A DNA stretch of 64,000 nucleotides from Arachis hypogaea (taxonomy: Eukaryota; Streptophyta; Magnoliopsida; Fabales; Fabaceae), in contig NW_027255454.1 in the NCBI RefSeq assembly GCF_003086295.3, positions 605,271 through 669,270 on the forward strand, written 5' to 3'. The translations under genes and the position numbers were made by a program. Under the pieces are notes generated by a model. It made no database searches, was not told the DNA's origin, and saw only the letters and a program-made list of their open reading frames with translations. Positions 9,097-19,219 of the stretch are shown here, piece by piece; the stretch's first letter is position 1, and every line of letters begins with the position of its first letter.

Positions 9097-10981
9097 CAAC
9101 ACCAAACTTAAAGCTTGCTTGTCCCCAAGCAAGAAATAGATTTATGCTCCAAGGTTCTTTCAATTAAGATGGATTGAGGAACACTTGTAAAGTGCAGTGA
9201 GTGAAGTGATCAAGTATCAGTGGGATAAATTCTAAATCATATGCTCATGCAAGGGCTTCAGTGCTCACTAGTCCTTACATATTGGGAGTCGTAGGTCTTA
9301 GGATTTTCATCCAAATGGTACCATGGAGATCTCTTTATGTGTAATCACCTTGAAGCAGCTTATAGTTTCTGTGCCTTGGTCTCGACTCTAAGTATCATGT
9401 CTCAAAGCGGCTCTTTAGATAAGCTTTCAATCAATACTCCTAAACCAGTTGGTTTTAAGGTATTAGGTGTTAAAGCACCCCTAAGGATTTACTTGCTCAA
9501 GCCTCTTTCCTTGACACACTTCAACCACAAGCATTTTACTAGGCTAACAACTCTTTGAGTCATTGTTTCTTCTTTCTTTTCTGCCTAGTAATTGATGCTC
9601 AGAGCCTTGGACCATGTTCTTTTTGTTTTTGTATTTTCTTTTCTTTCTTTTGTTTTGTTTGCTGCTTCTTGGATCAATAGATTTTTGAGAATCTCCACAA
9701 TACTTCTTTGAACTTCATGTCCCGCCTATGAGCTCCCATGCAAGTTTTCACAAGCATGCAACCTCAGTACAAAATCGTATAACCAGAACCACCACTTCTC
9801 CTAATCTTTTGCTTGCCTCAAAATTGTTTAATTCCTCAATCCTTCTTTTCAAAGAACTTTCATGTGATGCATTTCTTGGAAATTGAGTGCAAACAAGTTT
9901 TGAAGATAAGAATGTTGTGAATGATCAAACATCTTGCTTATTGAATTATAAAGAAAGAAATTATACTATGTATGCAGGCAGGGGTAAATAGAAAAGAAAC
10001 TATACTATGCAGACAGGCAGGGTAGATCAGGATACAATCCAACTCTCAATCACAGCAATATTTAATGCAAAACAATGACTTAACAATACAACCTGTTGAA
10101 GTTTACTTTCTTTCCTTCTTCTCATCATCATCATTGCTGGCCTTCATGTTCATCTTTTGTTTCTTTGGTTGATGATGCTTAATCCTTCCAACAGTTTGTA
10201 TGGACCTCTGCAATGATATTGAAAGTTGCTTGTTCCCCAAGCACTTGAAAAATGGTTAGCTTGCATGATTTATTTGTGGCTTTTGTACTTACTTTGGTGT
10301 GGGCACACCAAACTTAGTACCTTGCCAATGCATTAGATTAACCATGTGTAAAACTCTTTTTCTTTTTCAAAAATGACAAAACTGAAAACTAGGAAACAGC
10401 AGAATAGTTAACTAGTTTATACAACATGCTTGAAGCCAGCATTATGCAGAAGTTGAGAATGTGTTTTATGATGGGATTTTGGTGAAACACCAAACTTAGA
10501 ATCTTTCATTCTCCCTTAGATTGTTTTGGTGTGCAACACCAAACTTAGCTTCTTGCAATATAGATAAAACTAATTAACCTTTTTATTAAAATAGCTATGA
10601 AAAGAAAACTACCTCAGGTTGGGTTGCCTCCCAACAAAGCGCTTCTTTATTGTCACTAGCTTGACATCCTTCATTCTTTGATCATGGAGGCTGAAAATCA
10701 TAGTGCCTTAGCTTTTCTCCTCTCACTATGGACTTCCTTACTGTCTCCTCCATTTCTTGGTGCCCTTCTTCAGAAATTCCAAAGGTGGAGAACTCTCTCC
10801 TGGTTCATGTCATACAACCAAATCAGCAAAGATGCACAGAGCATTCTGTAGCTTGAGTGCAGTGGGGGTTAGTAGAGACAAAGTCTCAAACAGTTAGTGT
10901 GCAAGTCAAAAATTAAAGAAACAGAAAAGAAAAAATGCTTGATCTAGATCACCACCTCACTTAATCATTGTCAATCTGATC
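9097..10981 (-). other. Element B interior, no recognisable coding sequence
   Basis: Read on the - strand, the PBS is followed by about 330 bp with no long frame, then the AAAGAAGCGC...GGGAGGCAACCCAACC hairpin, then 3'-UTR-like sequence. The latter has several CTAAGTTTGGTGT motifs (seen as ACACCAAACTTAG on +, for example near 10305, 10490 and 10540) and the GGCTCTGAGCATCA motif (reverse of 9593-9610). It ends in TTTAAGTTTGGTGTTG against the 3' LTR. Confidence 0.7.
10618..10650 (-). other. Conserved hairpin, element B
   Basis: On the - strand AAAGAAGCGCTTTGTTGGGA continuing into GGCAACCCAACC. The GTTGGG/CCCAAC stem is the same element found after the coding regions of A and D. Confidence 0.55.
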
Positions 10982-11001
10982 AATCCCCGGCAACGGCGCC
11001 A
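10982..11001 (-). other. Primer-binding site, element B
   Basis: The - strand reads TGGCGCCGTTGCCGGGGATT, starting 6 bases after the end of the 5' LTR at 11008. Confidence 0.88.
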
Positions 11002-11900
11002 AAAACTTGATGAGATATTTTGATGAGAAACGAATCTCTTCCAAAACATCACAAAACTAACCGGCAAGTGTACCGGGTCGTATCAAGTAATAAAAACTCA
11101 CGGGAGTGAGGTCGATCCCACAAGGATTGAAGGATTGAGCAATTTTAGTTTAGTGGTTGATTTAGTCAAGCGAATCAAGTGTTGGTTGAGTGATTTGTGA
11201 CTTGCAGAATGTAAATTGCATGAAATTAAAGAAAGCAGGGAATTAAATTGCTGAATCTTAAAGAACAAGAAATTAAATGGCAGAAACTTAAAGTGCAAGA
11301 AATGTAAATTGCGGAATCTTAAAGTGCAAGGAATATAAATTGCTTGAAATGTAAAGGGAATTGGGGAATGGATTTGCAGAATTTAAACAAGGAAAAACTA
11401 AATTGCATCAAACAGAAGAGGGAAAGGGAATTGGGATTAAACCGGATCTTGAAACAGTAAAGTAAATGAACAGAAAAAGCAATAAGCAGGGAATTGAAAT
11501 GAGAAATTCAGATCTCAGGACCCAGAGACTAGAAAACCAAGTCTAGATCTCAATGCCTTCCTAGATCCAACAAGAACAATAGCAAGGAAATTGTAAATTG
11601 CAAAGAGAATAGATGAAGTAAGTAACAGAAACGGAAATTCAATTAAGCAGTAAATAAACAGAGAGATCCAAGATTGAGATTGAAACAGAATTTCTTCAAT
11701 TCTCCAATCCAAGATCCAAGACAAAAGTAAAATGAAATTGAAAGCAAATGAAAACAAGAAATTAAAGTTCACTCAGTGACAAAAGCTTCCCAAAAACTCT
11801 TATGAAAATTCTAAAAGGAAAGCTCTAAAAGAAAACTCTCCAGCCAAAGCTCTCTTCTCAAAATTCTCCCAAAAAAAAGCTCCCTAAACAAATTGAATTC

Positions 11901-11915
11901 TATCCTATTTATACA
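11901..11915 (-). promoter_or_regulatory. TATA box of element B 5' LTR
   Basis: TGTATAAATAGGATAG on the - strand. As part of the 5' LTR it would drive transcription of the element. Confidence 0.65.
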
Positions 11916-12049
11916 CTTTCCAAAATGATCTTCAAGCCTTGAGTTGGGCCTTTGTTCTTGGTGGAATTGGGTTGAAAGAGGCCTTGGTTGATTGCTCTTG
12001 AAGATTGAAGAAGAACCGAAGTGAACCAATTGAACCGGAAATGGAGTTA

Positions 12050-12471
12050 GCCAACGTTGGTCTTCAACGTTAGGGTCAAAGTTAGGGGTCTAACTTTGAC
12101 CCTAACTTTTCATATCAGCAAACCACATTCTTCTGGTTTAGACGTTGGCGCCAACGTTAGGGGTCTAACTTTGACCCTAACGTTGGCCTTGCTTGGTGTG
12201 ATTGGTGCCAACGTTAGCCTCCACGTTAGGGGGCTAACGTTGGCGCAAACGTTGCCTACTCCCCCATTGTGATTTAAGTGCCAACGTTAGCCTCCAAGTT
12301 AGGGGGCTAACGTTGGCGCAAACGTTGGTAGCCCAGGGAGAAACTCTCAAGTTCCAACGTTAGCCTCCAAGTTAGGGGGCTAACGTTGGAGCTAACGTTG
12401 GCTACTTCCAAAGAGTGATTCATATGCCCAACGTTAGCCTCCAAGTTAGGGGGCTAACGTTGGGGCTAACT
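12050..12471. repeat. Inverted-repeat array in B 5' LTR
   Basis: Copy of the array at 8335-8756, with the same six interrupted palindromes. Confidence 0.85.
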
Positions 12472-12811
12472 TCATGCAACCCGGTTCAATTTTCACTTAT
12501 TCCATTGTCCTCTCTTCACTCCTAGCCATTCCTCTTTGCTTCAACCTTTCTCCAAGCCTTCTTCACCTATCATTGATCAACCAAACTAATCAAAGTTTTG
12601 CTCAAAATCATGAGGTATTCAATCTTCCACAATATGCAACAAATATAGTTCAAAACCTCATGAAATGGCATGAATTCACATATGGTTGGTTCAATCAAGG
12701 GAAACATGAAAATCTACTCAATTAGCTTGCTTGTAGCTTAAGAAAGTGCATAATTCTAATGAAAACAAAAGAAAAAGACTAGCTAAAATGGGCTAGGATG
12801 ACTTGTCATCA

Positions 12812-12816
12812 GGAGC
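12812..12816. other. Target-site duplication of element B, right copy
   Basis: GGAGC, matching 7288-7292. Confidence 0.9.
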
Positions 12817-14139
12817 TCAGTTGGTTTTCCTAACTGAGCACTACTCCTCCCCTTCTCCTCACATTTTGGCGCAACAAATAGCACAAGGGGGGCTGTGACA
12901 CGCAAATTGACACGCCAAGGAGCAACAAGAAGCGCACCTTGACACACACCAAAGGCAAGCATAGAGCTCAGTTCAATTTTTCAACTGAGCTCTATTGAAA
13001 ATCAACATGACCAAGGGAGGCTGGCGCACCAAAATTGACAAGCAATGCAAGTTGGGCGCTCAGTTTGGTTTTCCAACTGAGCTTGCCCCTGGGAGGTGCA
13101 CTTGGGCCAAAAATTCACTAAAAATCCAATTTAATTCATTTCTTCACCAAATTTTAAAGCCCACCCAAATTCTTAGATCTAAATTAGAAAGTGTATAAAT
13201 AGGTGTTAGTTTAATTTAGAAAGGGAGCTTTTGGACCTCTAGACTTTACTTTGAATTTTCCTTTTAACTTTCATTTTCATTTTGAGTTTTTACTTTTGAA
13301 TTTGGATCTTAGAGAATTTGGAAGGAGAATTGATCTCTCTTCTTCCTTGTTCTTGCTTGAGCACTCTTTTATTTTCTTGCTTTTGATCTTTGGTGAAGAA
13401 TTGAAGAACTTCTGTTTCAATCTCACCTTGAGATCTCTTGTTTACTTTCTCTGCATAATTGAATTTCCATTTTTGTTTACTTTACTGCTTCATCTTCTCT
13501 TTAATTCTGCAATTTACTTCTGCAATTTACTTTTCATTTCCTTTTGTAATTGTTCTTGTTGGATCAAGGAAGGATTTGAGATCTAGACTTGTTATCTAGT
13601 CTCTTCCACTCCTGAGATCTTCAACTACTTTTAAATTGCTGCAAATTAAGCATTGCTCATTTTCTGTTTTTTAAATTTTCAAAGCAATTTTACTTTTCTG
13701 TTGAGATCTAGTTCAATTTAATTACTCCTCTACTCTTCTGTTTATTGCAATTTACCTTTGCTTGTTTAAATTCTGCAATCCCAATTCCCAATTCCTTTTA
13801 CAATTCAAGCAATTTACATTTCTTGCACTTTAAGATTAAGCCATTTACCTTTCTTGCAATCTAAGTTTCTGTAATTTACCTTACTTGCTCTTTAAGATTC
13901 TGCTTCTTTACTTTCCTGTTCTTTAATTTACTGTATTTTGCCCCTCTCCCTTTACATTTCAAGCAATTTAGTTTCTGTCAATTGCAAACCACTCAACCAA
14001 TACTTGATTCGCTTGACTAAATCAACCACTAAACTAAAATTGCTCAATCCTTCAATCCCTGTGGGATCGACCTCACTCATGTGAGTTATTATTACTTGAT
14101 GCGACCTGGTACACTTGCCGGTGAGTTTGTGTTGGATCG
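12817..14139 (+). repeat. C-family LTR, right segment, 3' end deleted
   Basis: Continues 7055-7292 after the element B insertion. It matches the reverse complement of 25015-26215, including GCTCAGTT...AACTGAGC palindromes (12815-12840, about 12965-12991, about 13059-13083), a TATA box and the U5 block (14059-14125). It stops at GTTGGATCG (14139), where the - strand C copy continues GTTTTCCACACATCA, so about 15 terminal bases are missing. FIDEL-like LTR sequence follows at once. Confidence 0.8.
13191..13203 (+). promoter_or_regulatory. TATA box of C-family LTR (+ copy)
   Basis: GTGTATAAATAGG; the - strand C copy has the same box at 25904-25916. Confidence 0.6.
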
Positions 14140-14510
14140 CAGAGACTCAGAGGAGTGAAAGCATCTCCATACGCTTATCTGAAATTCCCACCAATGAATT
14201 ACATAAGTGTTTCTATCTTTATTTTCTATTAATTATTTATTTTCGAAAACTCCATAACCATTTGATATCCGCCTGACTGAGATTTACAAGGTGACCATAG
14301 CTTGCTTCATACCGACAATCTCCGTGGGATCGACCCTTACTCACGTAAGGTTTTCTTACTTGGACGACCCAGTGCACTTGCTGGTTAGTTGTGCGAAGTT
14401 GTGAAGTTATGTTAGGACCATGGTATTATGCACCAGTTTTTGGAGCCATTGCCAGGGAGAGAACGAACAACAAATTTTACAACCTCAGAGTAACAATTTC
14501 GCATGTATCA
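14140..14510 (+). repeat. Element D 5' LTR, last 371 bp
   Basis: Aligns without length change to 23551-23921 of the 3' LTR. The first 1345 bp or so are missing. The join to the C LTR shares a single G (14139), consistent with end-joining deletion. It ends GCATGTATCA. Confidence 0.85.
14441..14460 (+). other. PBS-like sequence inside D LTR
   Basis: TGGAGCCATTGCCAGGGAGA matches the true PBS at 14517 in 15 of 20 positions and is preceded by the same AGTTTT context. It also occurs in the 3' LTR (23852-23871). It looks like an older PBS now enclosed in U5. Confidence 0.6.
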
Positions 14511-14516
14511 ATTTTT

Positions 14517-14536
14517 TGGCGCCGTTGCCGGGGATT
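14517..14536 (+). other. Primer-binding site, element D
   Basis: TGGCGCCGTTGCCGGGGATT, 6 bases after the 5' LTR end. Confidence 0.88.
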
Positions 14537-16421
14537 GTTTGAGTTTGGACAACTGACGGTTCATCTTGTTGCTTAGATTAGGTAATTTTCTTTCTGTTTT
14601 ATTTTCAAAAATTTTTCAAAAATCTTTCAAAAATTTCTCATCTATTTTCGAAAATCATTCTAAAATTTTTTAAGAATGAATTAGTGTTTCATGAAGCATG
14701 TTGAAGCCTGACTGGCTGTAAAGCCATGTCTAAATTCATTTAGACTGGGGCTTCCAACCCAACATTATCAAGAGCAAGCTAGTTGTTGCTAATCCACCTG
14801 CTGCTATTCCTGATCCACCTGATTTACATGCTAAAGCTTGACTGGCTATTAAGCCATGTCTAACCCTCAGATTGGAGCTTTAGACTAAGAGTGCAAGATT
14901 CCTGGAATTCACATTAAAAATTTTGGAATCCTTATTTTTCTTTTTCACATTAATTTTCGAAAAATCCAAAAAAATCATAAAATCATAAAAATAAAAAATA
15001 TTTTGTGTTTCTTGTTTGAGTCTTGAGTCAATTTTTAAGTTTGGTGTCAATTGCATTTTTTCTAAAAATTTTTATGCATTTTTCAAAAAATCATGCATTC
15101 ATAGTGTTCTTCATGATCTTCAAGTTGTTCCTGGCCAGTCTTCTTGTTTGATCTTGATGTTTTCTTGTTTTGTGTCTTTTCTTGTTTTTCATGTGCATTC
15201 TTGCATTCATAGTGTCTATACATGAAAAATTTCTAAGTTTGGTGTCTTGCATGTTTTCTTTGCATCAAAAAAATTTTTCAAAAATATGTTCTTGATGTTC
15301 ATCATGATCTTCAAAGTGTTCTTGGTGTTCATCTTGACATTCATAGTGTTCTTGCATGCATCATGTGTTTTGATTCATAATTTTCATGTTGTGAGTCATT
15401 TTTTTTATGTTTTTCTCTCTCATCATTAAAAATTCAAAAATAAAAAAAATATCTTCCCTTTTTTCTCTCATAAATTTCGAAAATTTGGATTGACTTTTTC
15501 AAAAATTTTTAAAAATTCAATTGTTTCTTATGAGTCAAATCAAATTTTCAATTTAAAAATCTTATCTTTTTCAAAATCTTTTTCAAAAATTTGATTTCTT
15601 TTTCATTTTTTTATTTATTTTCGAAAATTCTAAAAATCTTTTTCAAAAATCTTTTTCTTAATTTCATCTCATAATTTTCGAAAATATCATCAACAATTTA
15701 TGTTTTGATTCAAAAATTTCAAGTTTGTTACTTGCTTGTTATGAAAGATTCAAACTTTAAGTTCTAGAATCATATCTTGTGATTTCTTGTGAATCAAGTC
15801 ATTAATTGCGATTTTCAAAATCAAATCTTTTTCAAAACTAATTTCAATCATATCTTTTCAAAAATATCTTTTTATCTTTTTTTCAAAATCATATCTTTTT
15901 AATTATATCTTTTTAAAACATATCTTTTTCAAAAATTTGATTTTAAAATATCTTTTCTAACTTCTTATCTTCTTATCTTTTCAAAAATTGATTTTCAAAA
16001 TTTGTTTCAACTAACTAACTAACTTTTTGTTTGTTTCTTATCTTTTTCAAAACTACCTAACTAACTCTCTCTCTCTAATTTTCGAAAATATCTCCCTCTT
16101 TTTCAAAAATTCTTTTTAATTAACTAATTGTTTCAAAATTCAATTTTAATTTATTTCTTCTTTTAATTTTCGAAAATCACTAACCATTTTTCAAAAATAA
16201 TTTTCGAAAATTCTCTCTCTCTCTCATATCCTTCTATTTATTTATTCATTTACTAACACTTCATCTCACCCAAATTCGAACCCCCTCTTCCATCTGTGTT
16301 TGAATTTTCTCTTCTTCCTTTCTTAACATTATATTCTTTTCTTCTACTCACATAAGGGAACCTCTATACCTGGGCAAAAAGGATCCCTATTATTATTATT
16401 TTTCTGTTCCCTCTTTTTCAT
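14537..16421 (+). other. Element D leader between PBS and gag
   Basis: About 1.9 kb, very rich in A and T, without a credible coding frame. It contains at least seven TTTTCGAAAA palindromes and one variant (near 14645, 14953, 15475, 15618, 15675, 16079, 16167, 16201), many TTTTTCAAAAA runs, two CTAAGTTTGGTGTC motifs (near 15040 and 15235), and two related copies of a TTGACTGGCT...AAGCCATGTCTAA segment (near 14704 and 14838). Confidence 0.6.
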
Positions 16422-18176
16422 ATGAGTAGGAGCAAGGACAAGAACATTCTTGTTGAAGCAGACCCTGAACCTGAAAGGACTCTGAAAAGGAAACTAAGAG
16501 AAGCTAAAATACAACAATCCAGAGACAACCTTACAGGAATTTTCGAACAGAAAGAGGAGATGGCAGCTGAAAATAATAATAATGCAAGGAGGATACTTGG
16601 TGACTTTACTGCACCTAATTCCAATCTACATGGAAGAAGCATCTCAATTCCTGCCATTGGAGCAAACAATTTTGAGCTGAAACCTCAATTAGTTTCTCTG
16701 ATGCAGCAAAACTGCAAGTTTCATGGACTTCCATCTGAAGATCCTTTTCAGTTCTTAACTGAATTCTTGCAGATCTGTGATACTGTTAAGACTAATGGAG
16801 TAGATCCGGAAGTCTACAGGCTCATGCTTTTCCCTTTTGCTGTGAGAGACAGAGCTAGAATATGGTTGGACTCTCAACCTAAGGATAGCCTGAACTCTTG
16901 GGATAAGCTGGTCAAGGCTTTCTTAGCCAAGTTCTTTCCTCCTCAAAAGCTGAGTAAGCTTAGAGTGGATGTTCAAACTTTCAGACAGAAAGAAGGTGAA
17001 TCCCTCTATGAAGCTTGGGAGAGATACAAGGAACTGACCAAAAAGTGTCCTTCTGACATGCTTTCAGAATGGACCATCCTGGATATATTCTATGATGGTC
17101 TGTCTGAATTAGCTAAGATGTCATTGGATACTTCTGCAGGTGGATCCATTCACCTAAAGAAAACGCCTGCAGAAGCTCAAGAACTTATTGACATGGTTGC
17201 TAATAACCAGTTCATGTACACTTCTGAGAGGAACCCTGTGAGTAATGGGACGCCTCAGAAGAAGGGAGTTCTTGAAATTGATACTCTGAATGCCATATTG
17301 GCTCAGAATAAAATATTGACTCAGCAAGTCAATATGATTTCTCAGAGTCTGAATGGAATGCAAGCTGCATCCAACAGTACTCAAGAGGCATCTTCTAAAG
17401 AAGAAGCTTATGATCCTGAAAACCTTGCAATAGCAGAGGTGAATTACATGGGTGAACCATATGGAAACACCTATAATCCCTCATGGAGAAATCACCCATA
17501 TCTCTCATGGAAGGATCAACAAAAGCCTCAACAAGGCTTTAATAATGGTGGAAGAAATAGGTTTAACAATAGTAAACCTTTTCCATCATCCACTCAGCAA
17601 CAGACAGAGAACTCTGAACAAAATACCTCTAATTTAGCAAACTTAGTCTCTGATCTATCTAAGGCCACTATAAGTTTCATGAATGAAATAAGGTCCTCCA
17701 TTAGAAATTTGGAGGCACAAGTGGGCCAGCTGAGTAAAAGGATCACTGAAATCCCTCCTAGTACTCTCCCAAGCAATACAGAAGAAAATCCAAAAAGAGA
17801 GTGCAAGGCCATTGAATTAACCATCATGGCCGAACCCACAAGAGAGGAGAAGGACGTGAATTTCAGTGAGGAAGACCTCCTGGGACGTCCAGTGATCAAT
17901 AAGGAGTTTCCCTCTGAGGAACCAAAGGAATTTGAGACTCATCTAGAGACCATAGAGATTCCATTGAACCTTCTTATGCCATTCATGAGCTCTGATGAGT
18001 ATTCTTCTTCTGAAGAGAATGAGGATGTTACTGAAGAGCAAGTTGCCAAGTTCCTTGGTGCTATCATGAAGCTGAATGCCAATTTATTTGGTAATGAGAC
18101 TTGGGGAGATGAACCTCCCCTGTCCACCAATGAACTGAATGCATTTGATCAACTGAGATTGCCTCAGAAGAAATAG
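16422..18176 (+). CDS. gag: Gag protein of element D (584 aa)
   Basis: Ty3/gypsy Gag of the Athila/Tat type, the structural protein that packages the element RNA. Residues about 110-215 form the Retrotrans_gag domain: FPFAVRDRARIWLDS, SWDKLVKAFLAKFFPPQ, then ESLYEAWERYKELTKKCP. Residues about 345-366 hold the NTYNPSWRNHPYLSW motif usual in this lineage, and about 430-440 LEAQVGQLSKRI. No CCHC zinc knuckle is visible. The ATG at 16422 follows the leader and is the first good start. The frame stops with TAG at 18174-18176, yet the same frame continues into the protease domain. Gag and protease were therefore probably one polyprotein and the TAG is an internal break, unless it is read through. 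Apart from that stop the frame is open. Confidence 0.88.
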   Translation: MSRSKDKNILVEADPEPERTLKRKLREAKIQQSRDNLTGIFEQKEEMAAENNNNARRILGDFTAPNSNLHGRSISIPAIGANNFELKPQLVSLMQQNCKFHGLPSEDPFQFLTEFLQICDTVKTNGVDPEVYRLMLFPFAVRDRARIWLDSQPKDSLNSWDKLVKAFLAKFFPPQKLSKLRVDVQTFRQKEGESLYEAWERYKELTKKCPSDMLSEWTILDIFYDGLSELAKMSLDTSAGGSIHLKKTPAEAQELIDMVANNQFMYTSERNPVSNGTPQKKGVLEIDTLNAILAQNKILTQQVNMISQSLNGMQAASNSTQEASSKEEAYDPENLAIAEVNYMGEPYGNTYNPSWRNHPYLSWKDQQKPQQGFNNGGRNRFNNSKPFPSSTQQQTENSEQNTSNLANLVSDLSKATISFMNEIRSSIRNLEAQVGQLSKRITEIPPSTLPSNTEENPKRECKAIELTIMAEPTREEKDVNFSEEDLLGRPVINKEFPSEEPKEFETHLETIEIPLNLLMPFMSSDEYSSSEENEDVTEEQVAKFLGAIMKLNANLFGNETWGDEPPLSTNELNAFDQLRLPQKK

Positions 18177-18614
18177 GATCCTGGAAAGTTCCTGATACCT
18201 TGTACCATAGGCACCATGATCTTTGAGAAGGCTCTATGTGACCTGGGGTCAAGAATAAACCTCATGCCACTCTCTGTAATGGAAAAACTGGGAATCTTTG
18301 AGGTACAAGCTGCTAAAATCTCATTAGAGATGGCAGACAATTCCAGAAAACAGGCTTATGGACAAGTAGAGGACATATTAGTAAAGGTTGAAAGCCTTTA
18401 CATCCCTGCTGATTTCATAATCCTAGATACTGGGAAGGATGAGGATGAATCCATCATCCTTGGAAGACCCTTCCTAGCCACAGCAAGAGCTGTGATTGAT
18501 GTTGACAGAGGTGAACTAGTCCTTCAATTGAATGAGGACTCCTTTGTGTTTACAACTCAAGGTTATTCTTCTGTAAACATGGAAAAGAGGCATAGTAAGC
18601 TTCTCTCAAAATAG
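18177..18614 (+). pseudogene. Retropepsin-like aspartic protease domain, separated from gag by one stop
   Basis: In the same frame as gag, directly behind the TAG at 18174. The upstream residues (DPGKFLIPCTIG) are typical of the linker before the Athila/Tat protease. The active-site region reads ALCDLGSRINLMPLSV, with the catalytic Asp in DLGS, and the flap-distal ILGRPFLATA motif follows about 80 residues later. The first ATG after the stop is at 18216, too late to include the linker. The frame ends at TAG 18612-18614 with no reverse transcriptase behind it. A protease alone could process Gag, but its expression would need read-through or internal initiation. I call it a broken part of gag-pro. 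Confidence 0.75.
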
Positions 18615-18966
18615 AGTCAACCAGAGCCCCCACAGTCAAACTCTAAGTGTGGTGTTGGGAGGCCACAACTAAACTCTAAGTTTGGTGTTGAACTCCCATA
18701 TCCAAACTCTAAGTTTGGTGTTGGAGAGTCTCAACAATGCTCTGAACATCTGTGAGGCTCCATGAGAGCCCACTGTCAAGCTATTGACATTAAAGAAGCG
18801 CTTGTTGGGAGGCAACCTATTTTTTTTATCTAATTTTATTTTTATTTTTGTTGTTCTTTCATGTTTTATTAGGTTCATGATCATGTGGAGTCACAAAATA
18901 AATATAAAAATTGAAAACGGAATCAAAAACAGCAGAAGAAAAATCACACCCTGGAGGAGGATCTTA
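18615..18966 (+). other. Element D non-coding segment after protease
   Basis: Contains three close copies of AACTCTAAGTTTGGTGTTG (first one GTGTGG; 18639-18723). The conserved TAAAGAAGCGCTTGTTGGGA hairpin sequence, continuing GGCAACC, lies at 18791-18817. An A/T-rich stretch follows. No polymerase domain is present. Confidence 0.6.
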
Positions 18967-19142
18967 CTGGCGTTTAAATGCCAGTAAGGAGCATCTGGCT
19001 GGCGTTCAACGCCAGAACAGAGCATGGAGCTGGCGCTGAACGCCAGAAACAAGCATGAAGCTGGCATTCAACGCCAGAAACATGCTGCATCTGGGCACTG
19101 AACTCCCAGAACAAGCATCAGTTCGGCGTTTAAACGCCAGAA
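18967..19142. repeat. Palindrome array, CTGGCGTTNAACGCCAG, 31-bp period
   Basis: Six imperfect palindromes start at 18967, 18999, 19030, 19061, 19091 and 19122, a regular 30-32 bp spacing. Five keep the CTGGCGTT...AACGCCAG type; the fifth has drifted to CTGGGCACTGAACTCCCAG. The same motif occurs in D's own LTR (about 22577-22693). Confidence 0.85.
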
Positions 19143-19214
19143 TTGCATGCAAAGGCATTTTACATGCCTAATTGGTGCAGGGATGTAAATCCTTGACACC
19201 TCAAGATCTGTGAA

Positions 19215-19219
19215 CCCCA
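19215..19219. other. Target-site duplication of solo LTR E, left copy
   Basis: CCCCA, repeated at 20697-20701. Confidence 0.88.

Larger units (their letters stand above)
7293..12811 (-). mobile_element. Complete non-coding LTR retrotransposon, element B
   Basis: Two 1804-bp LTRs (7293-9096 and 11008-12811) flank a 1911-bp interior with a PBS on the - strand (10982-11001). The 5-bp target duplication GGAGC is perfect. The LTRs look identical along their length, so the insertion is recent. The interior has no gag, protease, reverse transcriptase or integrase. The element therefore resembles a LARD-like or deletion-derived non-autonomous element that must borrow proteins. Confidence 0.92.
11008..12811 (-). 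repeat. Element B 5' LTR
   Basis: Same length and, as far as I can compare, the same sequence as 7293-9096 (offset 3715). It includes a TATA box on the - strand at 11901-11915 and the hairpin array at 12050-12471. Confidence 0.92.

Noticed and set aside
7383..12725. Pairs of identical short frames 3715 bp apart (for example 7800-8057 and 11515-11772)
   Set aside because: They lie in the two LTRs of element B and are identical because the LTRs are. Their peptides show low-complexity Phe/Leu runs from T-rich U5 sequence.
15016..15429. Two frames of 60-69 codons in the element D leader
   Set aside because: Phe/Val-rich translation of T-rich non-coding leader with no conservation signal.
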